Below are positions 5,369 to 5,952 of a stretch of 5,952 nt of DNA, piece after piece; the stretch's first letter is position 1, and each line of letters begins with the position of its first letter. Origin of the DNA: Victivallales bacterium (GTDB taxonomy: Bacteria; Verrucomicrobiota; Lentisphaeria; Oligosphaerales; Oligosphaeraceae); assembly GCA_017543165.1 (NCBI GenBank), contig JAFYGL010000345.1, positions 1 to 5,952 of the forward strand. The letters run 5' to 3'. Below the pieces are notes generated by a model that saw nothing but the letters and a program-made list of their open reading frames with translations, searched no databases and had not been told where the DNA came from. The translations under genes were made by a program, and so were the position numbers.

Positions 5369-5952
5369 TTATTTCCAGGAATACAAACCGATTGCCAGCA
5401 CCATCAGGATTGCGGCGATTATGCGCTGAATCCATTTGCGGGCGCTGACATTGGAATCCAGGGATGCAAGGCCGAACAAAGGCAATGACAGGCCCATCAG
5501 CACGGAGAACACGCCCCGCGTGGCAAGTATCACATTGCCGAACACAGGCAGCACCTTTGCAAAGCAGTACAGCAACGCCAGCTGGGACATGACCCACACG
5601 GCGGAATACGGCAGAGCCAGGGCAAACTGGTCCTTGCTGGGCTTGTATTTCAGCATGCCTGGCAATGCCATAATGCCCAGCACTGGATAAATCAGGGAGA
5701 CCACCGCGAATGCGCTGCGCAAATCGCTGAAGCCGCACTGCCTCACATGCAGCACCATGTTGGTCTCCAATATATCACAAGTGGAATACATCACCAATGT
5801 GCAAAGCACGAAAAGCCAGCCCAGGGGCCTTTGCTTGCCTGCGCCGCTCCAATTGAACATCATGGCGGAAATGGCGGATATGAGTATGGCAAGCCACTGC
5901 CTGGGTATCAGGCTGCCATGGTTGAACACGGTGAAAATCAGCGCCAGGACTA
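5369..5952 (-). CDS. DMT/EamA-type membrane transporter, C-terminal part (cut by right window edge)
   Basis: 193 residues are visible; the frame is open to the window edge, and the GTG at 5929 is only an internal valine (VLALIFTVFN precedes and joins it in one hydrophobic run). About six to seven membrane segments can be seen: 1-9 (partial), 17-34, 42-66, 80-100, 108-134, 137-160 and 172-192. The short loops, small-residue-rich helices and a last helix closing in a basic C-terminus fit the second half of a 10-helix drug/metabolite transporter (EamA fold), for instance the PRQWLAILIS turn typical before a helix in this family. It would act in the inner membrane; substrate unknown. The gene ends in TAA 16 bases before the glycosidase-like gene, on the same strand, so transport of the glycoside, its sugar or a product is a reasonable guess. 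Other polytopic families cannot be fully excluded from half a protein. Confidence 0.75.
   Translation of the reverse strand, partial: VLALIFTVFNHGSLIPRQWLAILISAISAMMFNWSGAGKQRPLGWLFVLCTLVMYSTCDILETNMVLHVRQCGFSDLRSAFAVVSLIYPVLGIMALPGMLKYKPSKDQFALALPYSAVWVMSQLALLYCFAKVLPVFGNVILATRGVFSVLMGLSLPLFGLASLDSNVSARKWIQRIIAAILMVLAIGLYSWK

Noticed and set aside
5349..5738. A 129-codon minus-strand frame within the transporter
   Set aside because: Out-of-frame shadow; the chosen frame gives a clear series of membrane helices and continues to the window edge.
1..5952. CRISPR array, tRNA/rRNA genes, insertion sequence ends, riboswitch or Rho-independent terminator
   Set aside because: Coding sequence fills nearly the whole window, gaps are 57 bases or less, and I saw no regular repeats, cloverleaf, transposase or GC hairpin with a T run.

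Overview
The window is gene-dense. All six genes lie on the minus strand and are closely packed, so they read as one operon transcribed from the right edge towards the left edge. No stretch over 60 bases lacks a gene, and I see no promoter, terminator, RNA gene, mobile element or CRISPR array inside it. Both edge genes are cut, so promoter and terminator presumably lie outside.

In transcription order: (1) the C-terminal part of a DMT/EamA-type membrane transporter; (2) a 911-residue cytoplasmic glycoside-hydrolase-like protein with a TIM-barrel core and C-terminal carbohydrate-binding-like modules; (3) a 306-residue protein that repeats the C-terminal module pair of gene 2, starts 57 bases after that gene's TAG stop and is in the same reading frame; (4) a desulfoferrodoxin (superoxide reductase) with every metal ligand present; (5) a very short FAD-oxidoreductase-like protein with a damaged dinucleotide motif; (6) the N-terminal part of a paralogous FAD-dependent oxidoreductase with an intact motif, overlapping gene 5 by 4 bases.

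The organism is most likely an anaerobic or microaerotolerant bacterium, because desulfoferrodoxin is typical of anaerobes. The large unusual glycosidase with CBM-like modules, next to PF12831-type FAD oxidoreductases, resembles gene content known from the PVC group (Lentisphaerota, Kiritimatiellota, Planctomycetota). That placement is only a tentative inference from gene style.

Taken together, the genes suggest cytoplasmic processing of an imported carbohydrate or glycoside: transporter, then glycosidase, then flavin oxidation or reduction with protection against reactive oxygen. The most notable points are the in-frame amber codon between genes 2 and 3, with two small hairpins after it, one of which hides the ribosome binding site of gene 3; and the miniature flavoprotein translationally coupled to a normal paralog.
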